Shown: positions 1 through 7,564, counted from the first letter of the stretch. The stretch: DNA of 64,000 bases from JAILLW01 sp045640525 (GCA_045640525.1 JAZUFE010000055.1:1-64000); one strand, 5' to 3'. Notes: generated from the letters alone by a model not told the origin. Program-made: numbers and translations.

Positions 1-519
1 CCCCCTATTAGTGATTGTGAGCACACTTCCGGATATTGCCAAATAGAGGGAAATGATGTACGTCACGAATGCAAGTCTTGTCACGAAACCTTTGAACATC
101 ATTACAACGAAAGCGGAGTATGTGATATCTGTCAATACGAATGTAGCCATTCCGCTGGATTTGAAGAGATAGATCGAGAGCAACATAAATGTACAATTTG
201 CAATGCTACGGGAAGCCACAATTTGGAATCAGACAATGAGTACCATTTTTGTAGCCAATGTCCTTTTGAGGAGCGTCATAACTACACCCAGGTCGGCGGA
301 CATTGCGTAATCTGCAATCACGATTGTGATCACGACGGTGAGGAATCGGGAACTTGTAAATTCTGCGAAATTATGTTAGGTGCGCATGAGCATAATATTG
401 GAGGTTGTTGTATCTACGTAGATGAAACTTTGCATGAATGTTTCTCTTGTAAAAAAACATTCCATCACGAGTGGGATAATGGATATTGTAATATTTGTCG
501 TCATCAGCGTTCTGAATGA
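1..519 (+). CDS. Cys/His-rich zinc-ribbon-like repeat protein (5' end outside window)
   Basis: The frame is open from base 1 to a TGA at 517-519, so the N-terminus lies outside the window. About 172 residues are visible, with repeated CxxC pairs and HH or H-x-H groups (for example CKSCHETFEHH, CDICQYECSH, CTICNATGSHN, CFSCKKTFHHEW, CNICRH). The spacing suggests four or five metal-binding knuckles, probably zinc, but no named family is recognised. A TTG at 223 could serve as an internal start, but coding character is the same upstream of it. The related Cys motifs in the secreted proteins at 2649, 3629 and 44794 suggest a shared surface-repeat theme. Function is unknown. Confidence 0.7.
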   Translation, partial: PPISDCEHTSGYCQIEGNDVRHECKSCHETFEHHYNESGVCDICQYECSHSAGFEEIDREQHKCTICNATGSHNLESDNEYHFCSQCPFEERHNYTQVGGHCVICNHDCDHDGEESGTCKFCEIMLGAHEHNIGGCCIYVDETLHECFSCKKTFHHEWDNGYCNICRHQRSE

Positions 520-520
520 C

Positions 521-586
521 ATGGAGGGGGAGCTTGTGCCTGGTACCAAGTGTCCTAATTGTGGACGTGTACAGCAAACTGACTAA
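521..586 (+). pseudogene. 21-codon zinc-ribbon tail, out of frame with the preceding gene
   Basis: An ATG two bases after the preceding stop opens a 21-codon frame reading MEGELVPGTKCPNCGRVQQ and ending at TAA. The TKCPNCGR knuckle matches the CxxC style of the upstream protein. This may be the original C-terminus of that protein displaced by a frameshift, or a very short independent peptide. The sequence shows the frame change but cannot decide between these. Confidence 0.35.
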
Positions 587-605
587 TGCTTAATAGTAAC
601 TTTTG

Positions 606-647
606 CTATACCCCGGGTCGGAATGAAGCGGCTCGGGGTATAGTTTT
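606..647 (+). terminator. Rho-independent-like hairpin
   Basis: CTATACCCCG (606-615) pairs perfectly with CGGGGTATAG (634-643) and is followed by TTTT. It ends the Cys-rich transcription unit just before an isolated ribosome binding site at 650-656. Confidence 0.65.
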
Positions 648-659
648 CAGGAGGTCTGC

Positions 660-796
660 ATGCTCAATAAAATAGAACGCTTTATATATTATTGGCGAAT
701 TTGGCCTTTCGAGTGCTGGGTATTGTGCTCATCGTAATCGGAATCGCATGCTGCTTCCTTTTTTCTGATTCATGGCCAATTATGGTGATCTCTTAG
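660..796 (+). pseudogene. Remnant of a paralogue of the acidic-tail membrane protein at 6259-7257
   Basis: A good AGGAGG site precedes ATG 660, which reads MLNKIERFIYYWRIWPF before stopping at 735-737. This resembles the start of the minus-strand gene at 6259-7257 (MNGIKRFFYYWRMPL). In the next frame the same DNA reads FRVLGIVLIVIGIACCF, which resembles that gene's third membrane segment (LRLLSIVLIVGGIVGCF). The middle third of the gene is therefore missing and the halves are joined out of frame. I call a decayed paralogue with an intact ribosome binding site. The remaining bases to about 870 read in a third frame (LLDKRIKDALARSSRK) with no recognised match. Confidence 0.6.
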
Positions 797-873
797 ATAA
801 AAGAATAAAGGATGCATTAGCTAGGTCATCCCGAAAGGTTTATACAGGAGACGCCCAATATGGCGGCTCTAAG

Positions 874-1150
874 TTACTCCATTATAATACCTAGATTCTT
901 TAAACGATTTGATTTGCTTAAGCCTAAACGTGAAGGCCTGTTTTTTTTATCCCGTTCTAATTGAATGAGAAGTTCTGTTTCTGCCTTTTCAAGTTTTGTT
1001 CCGAATAGATTGCCCCGTTCAAATGATTAGCAGTCTTTCATCATCAAAATAAAGGTCTTTTCAAGATACTCATAGGTAAGTGAATTGTCACCGAGTATGT
1101 GGCGTTTCTTAAAGACATAGTTGATGTACATTGCATTGGTTTATAATCAA
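874..1150 (-). pseudogene. Unidentified gene remnant with an in-frame stop
   Basis: On the minus strand a protein-like frame runs from about 1150 to the TAA at 874-876. It reads YVFKKRHILGDNSLTYEYLE, then is interrupted by TAA at 1027-1029, then continues FERGNLFGTKLEKAE and RLGLSKSNRLKNLG. Further upstream, coding-like sequence (KYATFMFDFDYKP) sits in another frame. Composition and continuity look like decayed coding DNA, but I recognise no family. Together with the remnant at 660-796 it fills the roughly 530 bases between the hairpin at 606-647 and the cassette at 1193. Confidence 0.35.
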
Positions 1151-1192
1151 AGTCAAACATAAAGGTGGCATATTTTGCATGAGATATTAGAT

Positions 1193-1245
1193 AATTGGAA
1201 TAAAATAAATTATTCCAATTATCTAACACTCTATTCCAATTAACT
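1193..1245. repeat. Left inverted repeat of the GHKL/STAS-like cassette
   Basis: The 53 bases contain AATTGGAATAA (1193-1203), its exact reverse complement TTATTCCAATT (1210-1220), and TATTCCAATTAACT (1232-1245). The first two lie within a perfect 17-bp palindrome arm pair (1187-1203 with 1210-1226). The reverse complement of 2342-2394 has the same three motifs with identical spacers of 6 and 11 bases. By my count 43 of 53 positions match, and all motif positions are conserved. Confidence 0.85.
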
Positions 1246-1267
1246 AGCTATATTAAAACAATTTTTG

Positions 1268-1296
1268 TTGTCTAAAATGTAATTGAATGATACACT
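1268..1296 (+). promoter_or_regulatory. Candidate sigma-A promoter of the cassette gene
   Basis: TTGTCT (1268-1273) and TACACT (1291-1296) are 17 bp apart, 29 bp upstream of the start codon. The left inverted repeat ends 22 bp upstream of the -35 box, a position suited to an operator or activator site. Confidence 0.45.
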
Positions 1297-1324
1297 AGAT
1301 TCATATTAGTGGGAGGTATTGATA

Positions 1325-2347
1325 TTGAAATTCAATGAAGATAAAAAAAGAGAAATCAAGTCATACATTCTAGAGAAGGTATCACAAAAAGCACCGTCTA
1401 TATCAAAAACTGTAGCAGAAACATTCGATGTTAATGCTTCTACTGTTCATGTTTATATGAATGAACTAGTCAATGATCAAGTGATTAGAAAAATAAAACG
1501 TGGCGAATATGAATTAGTTGCAAATGAATATCGATATGATTTATCGCGAGAAAATGGGGATTTAGATAGTGATACTTATGCATATGATATTTGTTTGAGT
1601 GGCCATATAGAGAAATATGGCAACAATGTAATAGATATTTGGAACTATGCATTCAGTGAGATGATTAACAATGTAATGGATCATTCTATGGCTGAGCATG
1701 TTCGCATTATTATTCAGCAAGATTATGTGAAAACTAGTGTAATGATTTTTGATGATGGTGTTGGTATTTTTAATAAAATTCAAGAACATTTCAATTTGCA
1801 TTCCATTGATGAAGCAATTTGTGAGCTTTTTAAAGGTAAATTAACAACAGATGCTGAAAATCATTCGGGAGAAGGTATTTTCTTCAGTTCTAAGTTAATG
1901 GATGATTTTTTTATTGCTTCTAGTGGGAAAATATTTACAAATAATAAGTATGATGATAGCAGAGTTCTAGATATGGCATTAGATAATCCTAAAGGAACCT
2001 GTGTATTTATGGAATTATCAAACTATAGTCATAAAGAGGCTAGAGAAGTATTTGATGCCTATGCCAATGTTGATGGTGGATTTGTTAAAACAAAAATACC
2101 TTTAAAAAATATTTTTGATGCTTCTCCTGTTTCACGTTCTCAAGCGAAAAGAGTGTGTAATCGATTAGACAGTTTTAGGGAAGTAATTGTAGATTTCGAA
2201 GGTATATCATGGATGGGGCAGGGGTTTGCACATCAGTTATTTGTGGTATTTGCTAATAGTCATACAGATATAGTTATAACACCGGTTAATATGAATGAGG
2301 ATATAACTAAGATGTATAATCATGTGAGAAATTCAAACATGAGTTAA
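1325..2347 (+). CDS. Winged-helix / GHKL ATPase / STAS-like (DUF4325-type) protein
   Basis: This 340-residue soluble protein has three parts. Residues 1-70 resemble a winged helix (ISKTVAETFDVNASTVHVYM). Residues about 95-240 form a GHKL ATPase with an N-box (NNVMDH, N115-H120), a G1 box (DDGVGIF from D143) and a G2 box (HSGEGIFFSS, H180-G184). Residues about 255-335 resemble a STAS-like domain (VIVDFEGISWMGQGFA). The order fits the family of ATP-binding proteins with a C-terminal DUF4325 domain, whose biology is poorly known. GGGAGG at 1311-1316 is too close to TTG 1319, so TTG 1325 is preferred. The gene is visibly more AT-rich than its neighbours, stands alone, and is framed by inverted repeats, the right one overlapping its last codon and stop. 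An autoregulated, horizontally acquired switch or defence factor is plausible but inferred. Confidence 0.8.
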   Translation: MKFNEDKKREIKSYILEKVSQKAPSISKTVAETFDVNASTVHVYMNELVNDQVIRKIKRGEYELVANEYRYDLSRENGDLDSDTYAYDICLSGHIEKYGNNVIDIWNYAFSEMINNVMDHSMAEHVRIIIQQDYVKTSVMIFDDGVGIFNKIQEHFNLHSIDEAICELFKGKLTTDAENHSGEGIFFSSKLMDDFFIASSGKIFTNNKYDDSRVLDMALDNPKGTCVFMELSNYSHKEAREVFDAYANVDGGFVKTKIPLKNIFDASPVSRSQAKRVCNRLDSFREVIVDFEGISWMGQGFAHQLFVVFANSHTDIVITPVNMNEDITKMYNHVRNSNMS

Positions 2348-2394
2348 TTGGAATAAAGCTACAGAAAATTGGAATAAAATTGTTTATTCCAATT
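2342..2394. repeat. Right inverted repeat of the GHKL/STAS-like cassette
   Basis: This repeat contains AGTTAATTGGAATA (2342-2355), AATTGGAATAA (2367-2377) and TTATTCCAATT (2384-2394). It is the mirror image of the left repeat with the same 11- and 6-base spacers. The first motif covers the last sense codon and stop codon of the cassette gene, so the repeat and the coding sequence evolve together. Confidence 0.85.
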
Positions 2395-2402
2395 TTCTTT
2401 TT
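2363..2402 (+). terminator. Hairpin within the right inverted repeat, followed by T-run
   Basis: A 16-bp perfect stem (2363-2378 with 2383-2398) with loop ATTG is followed by TTTT. It probably terminates the cassette transcript while also carrying two of the repeated motifs. Confidence 0.6.
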
Positions 2403-2573
2403 GCTGGGAGATAGCGTGCTGTCCTTTCAGTGTTTATGCGGGATTACGAAACTCAATCGACTTCGAATGTCTCCGCTTCAATCCGATCTCGCAGAGCAAA
2501 TCCACCGGACGTTTTGCGACGTCTCGCGCTCTCGCATTTTGATGAATTTATTTAAAGTGTATCGGATGACCGT
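2403..2573. other. Intergenic, GC-richer segment with no supported gene
   Basis: The 300 bases between the cassette gene and the next gene contain no convincing frame. Bases about 2450-2545 are clearly richer in G and C than the cassette. On the minus strand they give uninterrupted but low-complexity peptides rich in Arg (for example KMRERETSQNVRWICS). This could be an interspersed repeat or a fragment; I cannot assign it. Confidence 0.3.
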
Positions 2574-2603
2574 TTGCAGTATTATTGGAAAGTGGGTTAT
2601 ACT
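2574..2603 (+). promoter_or_regulatory. Candidate promoter for the secreted protein at 2649
   Basis: TTGCAG (2574-2579) and TATACT (2598-2603) are separated by 18 bp, 45 bp before the start codon. Confidence 0.4.
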
Positions 2604-2648
2604 GTAATTAGTTAATATAAATCGTGATTATTGTTTTGGAGAAGAAAT

Positions 2649-3428
2649 ATGAAGAAGAAATTAGGGCTGCTTTTGGTATCTGTGATATCAACTTTGTCGA
2701 TGATTATGGGAATGAGTACAATGGCGTATGCTGCTGAGTGGGCGCCGCAAACGATTGATTGCGGTACGGATGAGCATAAGAACTACAATCATTTTTATGT
2801 GGATACTACTGAGACATATTATGATGAGACCATGCATAACACATGTGTTAGAGGATGGTATTTAAAATATATTAATGGGACACTGCATACGTATTACAAT
2901 GGACCAGCCACAAATAACCGCGCGATTCTAGCCAACTTCCCTGAAAATCTTGAAACGGGCTGGTATTACCAAAAACCAGATGGTGACAAGTTTTACAAAT
3001 GTCCTCCGCCGGTTGTTGAAGCAGAGCCGTCATCAGCTGCACACACGCACGATTATCACTGGCAGACCATAGTAGAGCCAACTAAGGACCAGGATGGTCT
3101 TGAGAGTGAGGTTTGCGTATGCGGAGCCACAAGAAATATACAGCGTATTTCGGCTCTGGGCTTCACCCTGACTGAATACGCAACTCCGATGGTTGTGAAT
3201 GCCATACCCGGACAGACAGTAGAAATGGAATTTGGTGAATTGAATTCCTTCCCTAAGAGCTTTATGGAGAAGGTTGCCGTCAAGACACAGCAGAATGTCA
3301 GCTTTGGGTTCCATTACAATTGGAATCATGTCGGTCAGGAAATAAGGATTCCCGCAGGAACGGAAGTTGATACCAATTTTGACTGGTACGGCCCGGCTAA
3401 GATGGCAGAGCTTTACGGAGCAAATTAG
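2649..3428 (+). CDS. Secreted protein with one HTHDY...CxCG repeat
   Basis: This 259-residue protein begins with a classical signal peptide (MKKKLGLLLVSVISTLSMIM) and a likely cleavage site at AYA-AEW. ATG 2649 is chosen because GGAGAAG at 2638-2644 sits directly before it; the TTG at 2631 lacks a site. The centre holds one repeat of the type HTHDYHW...QDGLESEVCVCG, common in Lachnospiraceae surface proteins. The last 90 residues resemble a small beta domain (TVEMEFGELNSFP) and match no family I can name. There is no cell-wall anchor or second membrane segment, so it is probably released or retained by binding. It is a single-gene unit with its own promoter and terminator. Function is unknown. 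Confidence 0.75.
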   Translation: MKKKLGLLLVSVISTLSMIMGMSTMAYAAEWAPQTIDCGTDEHKNYNHFYVDTTETYYDETMHNTCVRGWYLKYINGTLHTYYNGPATNNRAILANFPENLETGWYYQKPDGDKFYKCPPPVVEAEPSSAAHTHDYHWQTIVEPTKDQDGLESEVCVCGATRNIQRISALGFTLTEYATPMVVNAIPGQTVEMEFGELNSFPKSFMEKVAVKTQQNVSFGFHYNWNHVGQEIRIPAGTEVDTNFDWYGPAKMAELYGAN

Positions 3429-3458
3429 TGGAAAATAGGTAGTAAAGCTTATTTGACA

Positions 3459-3485
3459 ACGATCGCCCTAACGGCGGTCGTTTTT
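3459..3485 (+). terminator. Rho-independent terminator
   Basis: ACGATCGCC (3459-3467) pairs with GGCGGTCGT (3473-3481) through one G-T pair, followed by TTTT. Confidence 0.8.
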
Positions 3486-3494
3486 GCGTGAAGT

Positions 3495-3568
3495 GACCCC
3501 CACCGGGACCCCCACCGGGACGGGGTAAGGGGTTCATGACCCCCACCGGGACGGGGTAAGGGGTTCAT
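3495..3568. repeat. 31-bp GC-rich tandem repeat, about 2.4 copies
   Basis: Two identical 31-base units (3507-3537 and 3538-3568) start GACCCCCACCGGGACGGGGT and end TTCAT. They are preceded by a partial unit (3495-3506). C and G runs alternate. The block contrasts sharply with the surrounding AT-rich DNA and lies between a terminator and the next gene. Confidence 0.9.
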
Positions 3569-3628
3569 AATCAGATCTGGCGGTTATTTTTCCTTGAATG
3601 AGTATCGGAGTCGGAATAAAATATAACT

Positions 3629-5473
3629 ATGGTGAACAAATATCAGTTGAAAATCATTAACTTCATTCTGTGTTTAGCTATTATTACTTTTGTAATGCCG
3701 ATAAAAGCATTAGCTATGGACAGTCCGACAGGTAAATCCATAGAGGAATTTCCCGTGCCGGGAAATTCGGATACTGTAATTGTTGATAATTACGGTACTA
3801 TTAATTTTGCAAAAAGTGGAGGCAGCATAACCTATAATTTCTATCGTATTAACAATTTGGAAGGTGCAATTGTTGGCGAGAATAAAAGCGAAGGTACAAT
3901 TGATATATTTATAAGCGGAAGAGTAGAAAATAATTACGGAACCATAAACAGAGTTGACAATACTGCGTCGATTGGAACCAATGCGCCCGGTGGAGTGATA
4001 AAAGAGAATTCTAACGATGTTGATAAAAACGTGGGGACGATTGAAAATCAATACAGTGGAACTATTAAGGAAAACTACGGTGATGTCGGAACGGTCGGAG
4101 CATCGGCAACCATTGCCAAACTGTATGAAGGTACGATTACCGAAAATAAGGGGAATGTCGTTGTTTGCCCTGAACCTAATGGAATAGAGACGACAGTTAA
4201 GATATGTACCAATTATAAGTCGGTGAAAATAGAAGCGGACCCTAATAATAAATCCACTGTTGTTATTGATAATAATGAAGCGGACGCCAGCTTGTATGTT
4301 TGTGACGGGGCCGATTGCACTGTGACTAATAACGCAGGGAAAATAGAAATCGCAAAGGGCGGAACTTGTAATATAGCCACGAATACAGGGACGGTAATTG
4401 ACCAAAACACCCCCTCGAGTGAATACAATTATGAATTGATTTTGGATAATGTAGATCCGGCGGATATAACATTCGTTGATTTCTACAGAGCGGAAGACAA
4501 CAAAATTTATGTCATGGATGAAGGCCCCGATCACAATGTAATAGTCGAATATGATACAGACAAATATTTTTATCCGGGGACTATAGAAGTAGACGGTTCT
4601 ATTGGCATTAGAATAGAGGATTCGGATTATTCCAAATTAGACAGAGAGCATAATACTTTCACAATTCATTTTCACAAAATGGGCGAATTTGTGCCTTCAT
4701 CCGATGGGAAGCATATGCAAAAGTGCGGTGGATATTGGAATGGCAGTGAATGTAGGGTGACATTTAACGAGGAAGCCTGTTCTTATAGTTGGGTTTGTGA
4801 AAACGGTAAACATAAGCAAGTTTGTGCGGAGTGCAGCGCTACTAAAAATGTAGGCAATTGCAGTTATGGAGAATGGATAATCGACAGTGAAGCAAAAGTG
4901 GGAGTGGCAGGCAAGAAGCATAGAGTGTGCAGCGTATGCAAAGGCGTAGAGAATGCAACTATTCCGGCCAAATCGGATAATGCAGGCGGGAAGGCCGATA
5001 GCGAACAAGGCGGTAGCAAACAGAATATAAATCCGACTAAGGAAGCTATTGAGCAAGTCATAAATTCGATTAAATCGGATACTGCGAAAGTTATAAAGTC
5101 GACTGGAAAGAACACTGCACAAAGCGTAAATCCGCAACCGGGCAGTGGTGATATTCCAAAAGCGGATAGTCCCAACACCAATCCCGATGAGAAAATCGAT
5201 AATAATTCGGACGGAAAAAACGAAGAAGTGGAAACTACTGATTCCGTCGATATAGATTCTGATTCGGTGACTGCAATTGACGATTTGGAATCATCAGAGC
5301 AAGAGTCGGAGACAACTGAAGGCTTCGAAAGCAATGAAACAGTATCGCCTTCAAACAAGTTAAAGATTGGCATAATTGCAGGAGTTTCTGCATTTGCGAC
5401 TGTGGCAACAGCAAGTTTCTTTATTCATTCTCGAAAAAAAGTGGGTAAGAAGCGTAATCGTAGGAAAGATTGA
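3629..5473 (+). CDS. Surface protein with beta-helix-like repeats and C-terminal membrane anchor
   Basis: This 614-residue protein starts with a signal peptide ending near ALAMD. Residues about 45-260 are short Asn/Gly/Ile-rich repeats (NYGTIN, NEGNV-like and IENQYSGTI units) typical of right-handed beta-solenoids. Residues about 350-450 hold four to six Cys pairs, including VCAECSATKNVGNC and HRVCSVCKGVENATIP, akin to the CxxC repeats of nearby proteins. A low-complexity Ser/Asp/Glu stretch (about 450-570) leads to a transmembrane segment (IGIIAGVSAFATVATASFF) and a basic tail (RKKVGKKRNRRKD). The topology is signal, exposed domains, membrane anchor, Lys/Arg-rich cytosolic end, with no LPxTG motif. 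The ribosome binding site is weak. It is probably an adhesin or envelope protein; no partner is identified. Confidence 0.7.
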   Translation: MVNKYQLKIINFILCLAIITFVMPIKALAMDSPTGKSIEEFPVPGNSDTVIVDNYGTINFAKSGGSITYNFYRINNLEGAIVGENKSEGTIDIFISGRVENNYGTINRVDNTASIGTNAPGGVIKENSNDVDKNVGTIENQYSGTIKENYGDVGTVGASATIAKLYEGTITENKGNVVVCPEPNGIETTVKICTNYKSVKIEADPNNKSTVVIDNNEADASLYVCDGADCTVTNNAGKIEIAKGGTCNIATNTGTVIDQNTPSSEYNYELILDNVDPADITFVDFYRAEDNKIYVMDEGPDHNVIVEYDTDKYFYPGTIEVDGSIGIRIEDSDYSKLDREHNTFTIHFHKMGEFVPSSDGKHMQKCGGYWNGSECRVTFNEEACSYSWVCENGKHKQVCAECSATKNVGNCSYGEWIIDSEAKVGVAGKKHRVCSVCKGVENATIPAKSDNAGGKADSEQGGSKQNINPTKEAIEQVINSIKSDTAKVIKSTGKNTAQSVNPQPGSGDIPKADSPNTNPDEKIDNNSDGKNEEVETTDSVDIDSDSVTAIDDLESSEQESETTEGFESNETVSPSNKLKIGIIAGVSAFATVATASFFIHSRKKVGKKRNRRKD

Positions 5474-5570
5474 AAATTTTCAGAAAAAAGCATATAATTG
5501 TACATAACGTCAAACAAAAGACGCTGACGCCGCCTAAAAGACAGTAAAATTACAAAAAGGGGATGGGAAA

Positions 5571-6194
5571 ATGGATCAAGCAGGTAAATTTAAATTGTTG
5601 TATGCCGGTATACTTTTGGCTTTGTTCTCATGGGTAGTGGAGATTGTATTTGGCGCATATATGGAAACGGCCAAAGGAATATGGCTGATATTGAATATTT
5701 TGTTGTTCTTGGTTGCTGCATGTGTTATGACAGTTGCTTATTTCCGTGTCAGGAAATGTGATAAGACATTTATGATAGCTTCTGTTTTCGGTATTGTAAC
5801 TACAGCTGCCACAGTGGCAAGACTGTTAGGCCTTTTCATCGAAGCGGAGGGATTGATTTCGGTTTCGGATATGATAATAGGAATCGGCGCAGGATTTGCT
5901 CCGTATTTTGCTATTGAGGGAATTCGAAATATGATTTCGCAAACGAAACAGGAAAGAAGCTTAGTGGTTGTTGAATCAGGAAAAGCGGTTCAATATTGCT
6001 TTGGGATAATCGATGCTCTTTATATTATTGCTCCTGTTATGGCCCTGGTTGAATGGCTTTTCAAATTGGATTTGTCGACACCGACGGCTATTTTGGATGA
6101 TTTTACGCAATGTTTAGCTTTGATTACTTATGCTATATTTACTCATTTCGTTTGGGAATGTACTCTAATTGAGGAAAAAATAGAAATGAAATAG
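5571..6194 (+). CDS. Six-helix integral membrane protein of unknown function
   Basis: This 207-residue protein has about six predicted membrane segments at residues 9-30, 40-62, 70-95, 100-120, 145-165 and 180-200. A short charged loop (TKQERSLVVVESGK) splits it into two halves of three. AAAGGGGA sits nine bases before ATG. No catalytic motif is seen and no family is recognised. It is 98 bases downstream of the surface-protein gene, same strand, with no strong terminator between, so co-transcription is possible. The convergent gene downstream also encodes a membrane protein. Confidence 0.65.
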   Translation: MDQAGKFKLLYAGILLALFSWVVEIVFGAYMETAKGIWLILNILLFLVAACVMTVAYFRVRKCDKTFMIASVFGIVTTAATVARLLGLFIEAEGLISVSDMIIGIGAGFAPYFAIEGIRNMISQTKQERSLVVVESGKAVQYCFGIIDALYIIAPVMALVEWLFKLDLSTPTAILDDFTQCLALITYAIFTHFVWECTLIEEKIEMK

Positions 6195-6258
6195 AATTCA
6201 CTCAATTGAGTCGACTTCATCCTTGAGAAATTGTGCGTAGCGGGTGATTGAAAATAAA

Positions 6259-7257
6259 TTAAGATATGTTCGAAATTGATTCTTCAACGACAGAAGCAAT
6301 TTCGTTCAAAGTGCTTGTTTCATCGTAGTCGTCAAAGATATCCTCGTCGTCATCTTCACAATCGTCCTCATCGAAATCTTCGCCATCAGTCTCGTTGGCA
6401 TTTTCATAAGCGGTCTCATCGAAATCTTCGCCATCAGCCTCGTTGGCATTTTCATAAGCGGTCTCATCGAAATCTTCACAATCAGTTTCACTGCTATCTT
6501 CATAACTCACATCGTCGGATAACTCTTCATTAAGGGCACCTGAAAATTGAGTGCTCACATAGAACAAGTCGGCGAAGCGGGCAGGATAAACCACGTAGAT
6601 ATAAGGGCCCGACGCCGAACCGTAGACGATAACCGGCTCTTTGAAACCTTGAACATCGGCGAAACGCGGAGCACCCAAAGATGTGGGGAGTGGAAGAAGC
6701 GCATCGTAGAGCTGCTCTGAAGTCAATTTGCGACGACATGGTATTGTGCGTACATTCTCAACACGATAATTGTATGTTATAGGATTGGCGATAATCCAAA
6801 CTGTTGCTCCGGCAATGATGACCAGAGAAAATATCACAAGCATGAAAATGGAATTAACACAAACGAAGCAGCCCACGATTCCGCCTACGATTAGCACAAT
6901 GCTCAGCAGACGCAGACCAAAGTAGCGTAACCTCATTCGCGCGGAAAGTTCTCTAAGAGAATCAATTTCATAAACAATGTCATCGATGATTCCACACACA
7001 AAATCAATCTCGGGGAAGGTAATATCTTCCTTTCGAACTCCGGTGCGGTGGTAGTTGATGGCATCGCGAATGGATAAATATATAGAACGAATGGTAAAAA
7101 TAATCAGGCATGGGATATCAACGAAAAGCCATAGGGCACTTATGATGCCACCTGCATTTCCTTCCAGGTCGCTGCCAAGCCACAGCAAAACGAAAAACAA
7201 AATGAAAAAAATAAGTGGCATCCGCCAGTAATAGAAAAAACGTTTAATTCCGTTCAT
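6259..7257 (-). CDS. Membrane protein with repetitive acidic cytoplasmic-type tail
   Basis: This 332-residue protein has about four hydrophobic segments at residues 10-28, 35-60 and 110-155 (the last probably two helices). A soluble domain (about 165-240) follows, then a strongly acidic tail made of 16-residue repeats (DETAYENANEADGEDF and variants) and a run of Asp/Glu. The SD AGAGG is six bases before ATG 7257. A decayed paralogue lies at 660-796, which marks this as a duplicated local family. The acidic repeats could bind cations or basic partners, but no function can be assigned. Convergent to the gene at 5571. Confidence 0.65.
   Translation of the reverse strand: MNGIKRFFYYWRMPLIFFILFFVLLWLGSDLEGNAGGIISALWLFVDIPCLIIFTIRSIYLSIRDAINYHRTGVRKEDITFPEIDFVCGIIDDIVYEIDSLRELSARMRLRYFGLRLLSIVLIVGGIVGCFVCVNSIFMLVIFSLVIIAGATVWIIANPITYNYRVENVRTIPCRRKLTSEQLYDALLPLPTSLGAPRFADVQGFKEPVIVYGSASGPYIYVVYPARFADLFYVSTQFSGALNEELSDDVSYEDSSETDCEDFDETAYENANEADGEDFDETAYENANETDGEDFDEDDCEDDDEDIFDDYDETSTLNEIASVVEESISNIS
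6365..6508. repeat. 48-bp coding tandem repeat (acidic tail)
   Basis: Two near-identical 48-base units (6365-6412, 6413-6460) and a diverged third (6461-6508) encode the 16-residue acidic repeats of the overlapping minus-strand gene. The near identity of the first two units suggests recent expansion. Confidence 0.85.
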
Positions 7258-7422
7258 TGTATACCTCTTTAAAAATGTACAAGATAATTGTCAGCTTTTT
7301 TTCTTGATATTATACGTCAGAATATGTGAAAAAACCACCGGATAGAGAATTTTGATTTCGAAAATGCAATCAAATCGGCAAAATATAGTTATGCTCTGCC
7401 GGTTGCCTAAAGAAAAATAAAC

Positions 7423-7564
7423 TGACAGTGTTGGGGATGCAAGAGAACAAGATATACCGGTGGGCACAACATTCTACCGTCTGCCTGGCGCATATCAGGC
7501 GATGATGGATAAGGATGGCAATCAGTTCAGCTATTCTTCAGTAGAAGAAGCAACTCATCGCTGA
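7423..7564 (+). pseudogene. C-terminal remnant of an unidentified gene
   Basis: A 46-codon frame without a plausible start ends at TGA 7562-7564. It reads IPVGTTFYRLPGAYQAMMD and DGNQFSYSSVEEATHR, which looks like genuine protein. It overlaps the 3' end of the convergent degV gene by ten bases. Upstream (7258-7420) I see only AT-rich non-coding DNA and the ribosome binding site of the minus-strand membrane protein. I interpret it as the tail of a gene lost by deletion. Confidence 0.4.

Noticed and set aside
1193..2394. Cassette as a conventional insertion sequence
   Set aside because: The enclosed protein has GHKL and STAS-like motifs and no DDE, HUH or recombinase catalytic motif, so it is not itself a transposase; mobility would need help from elsewhere.
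3710..4534. Long open frame on the minus strand opposite the surface-protein gene
   Set aside because: It is a mirror of repetitive codons in the + strand gene, has no ribosome binding site, and the + frame has a signal peptide and membrane anchor.
7264..7320. Promoter for the minus-strand acidic-tail protein
   Set aside because: TATAAT-like and TTGACA-like boxes occur, but in the wrong order on the minus strand.
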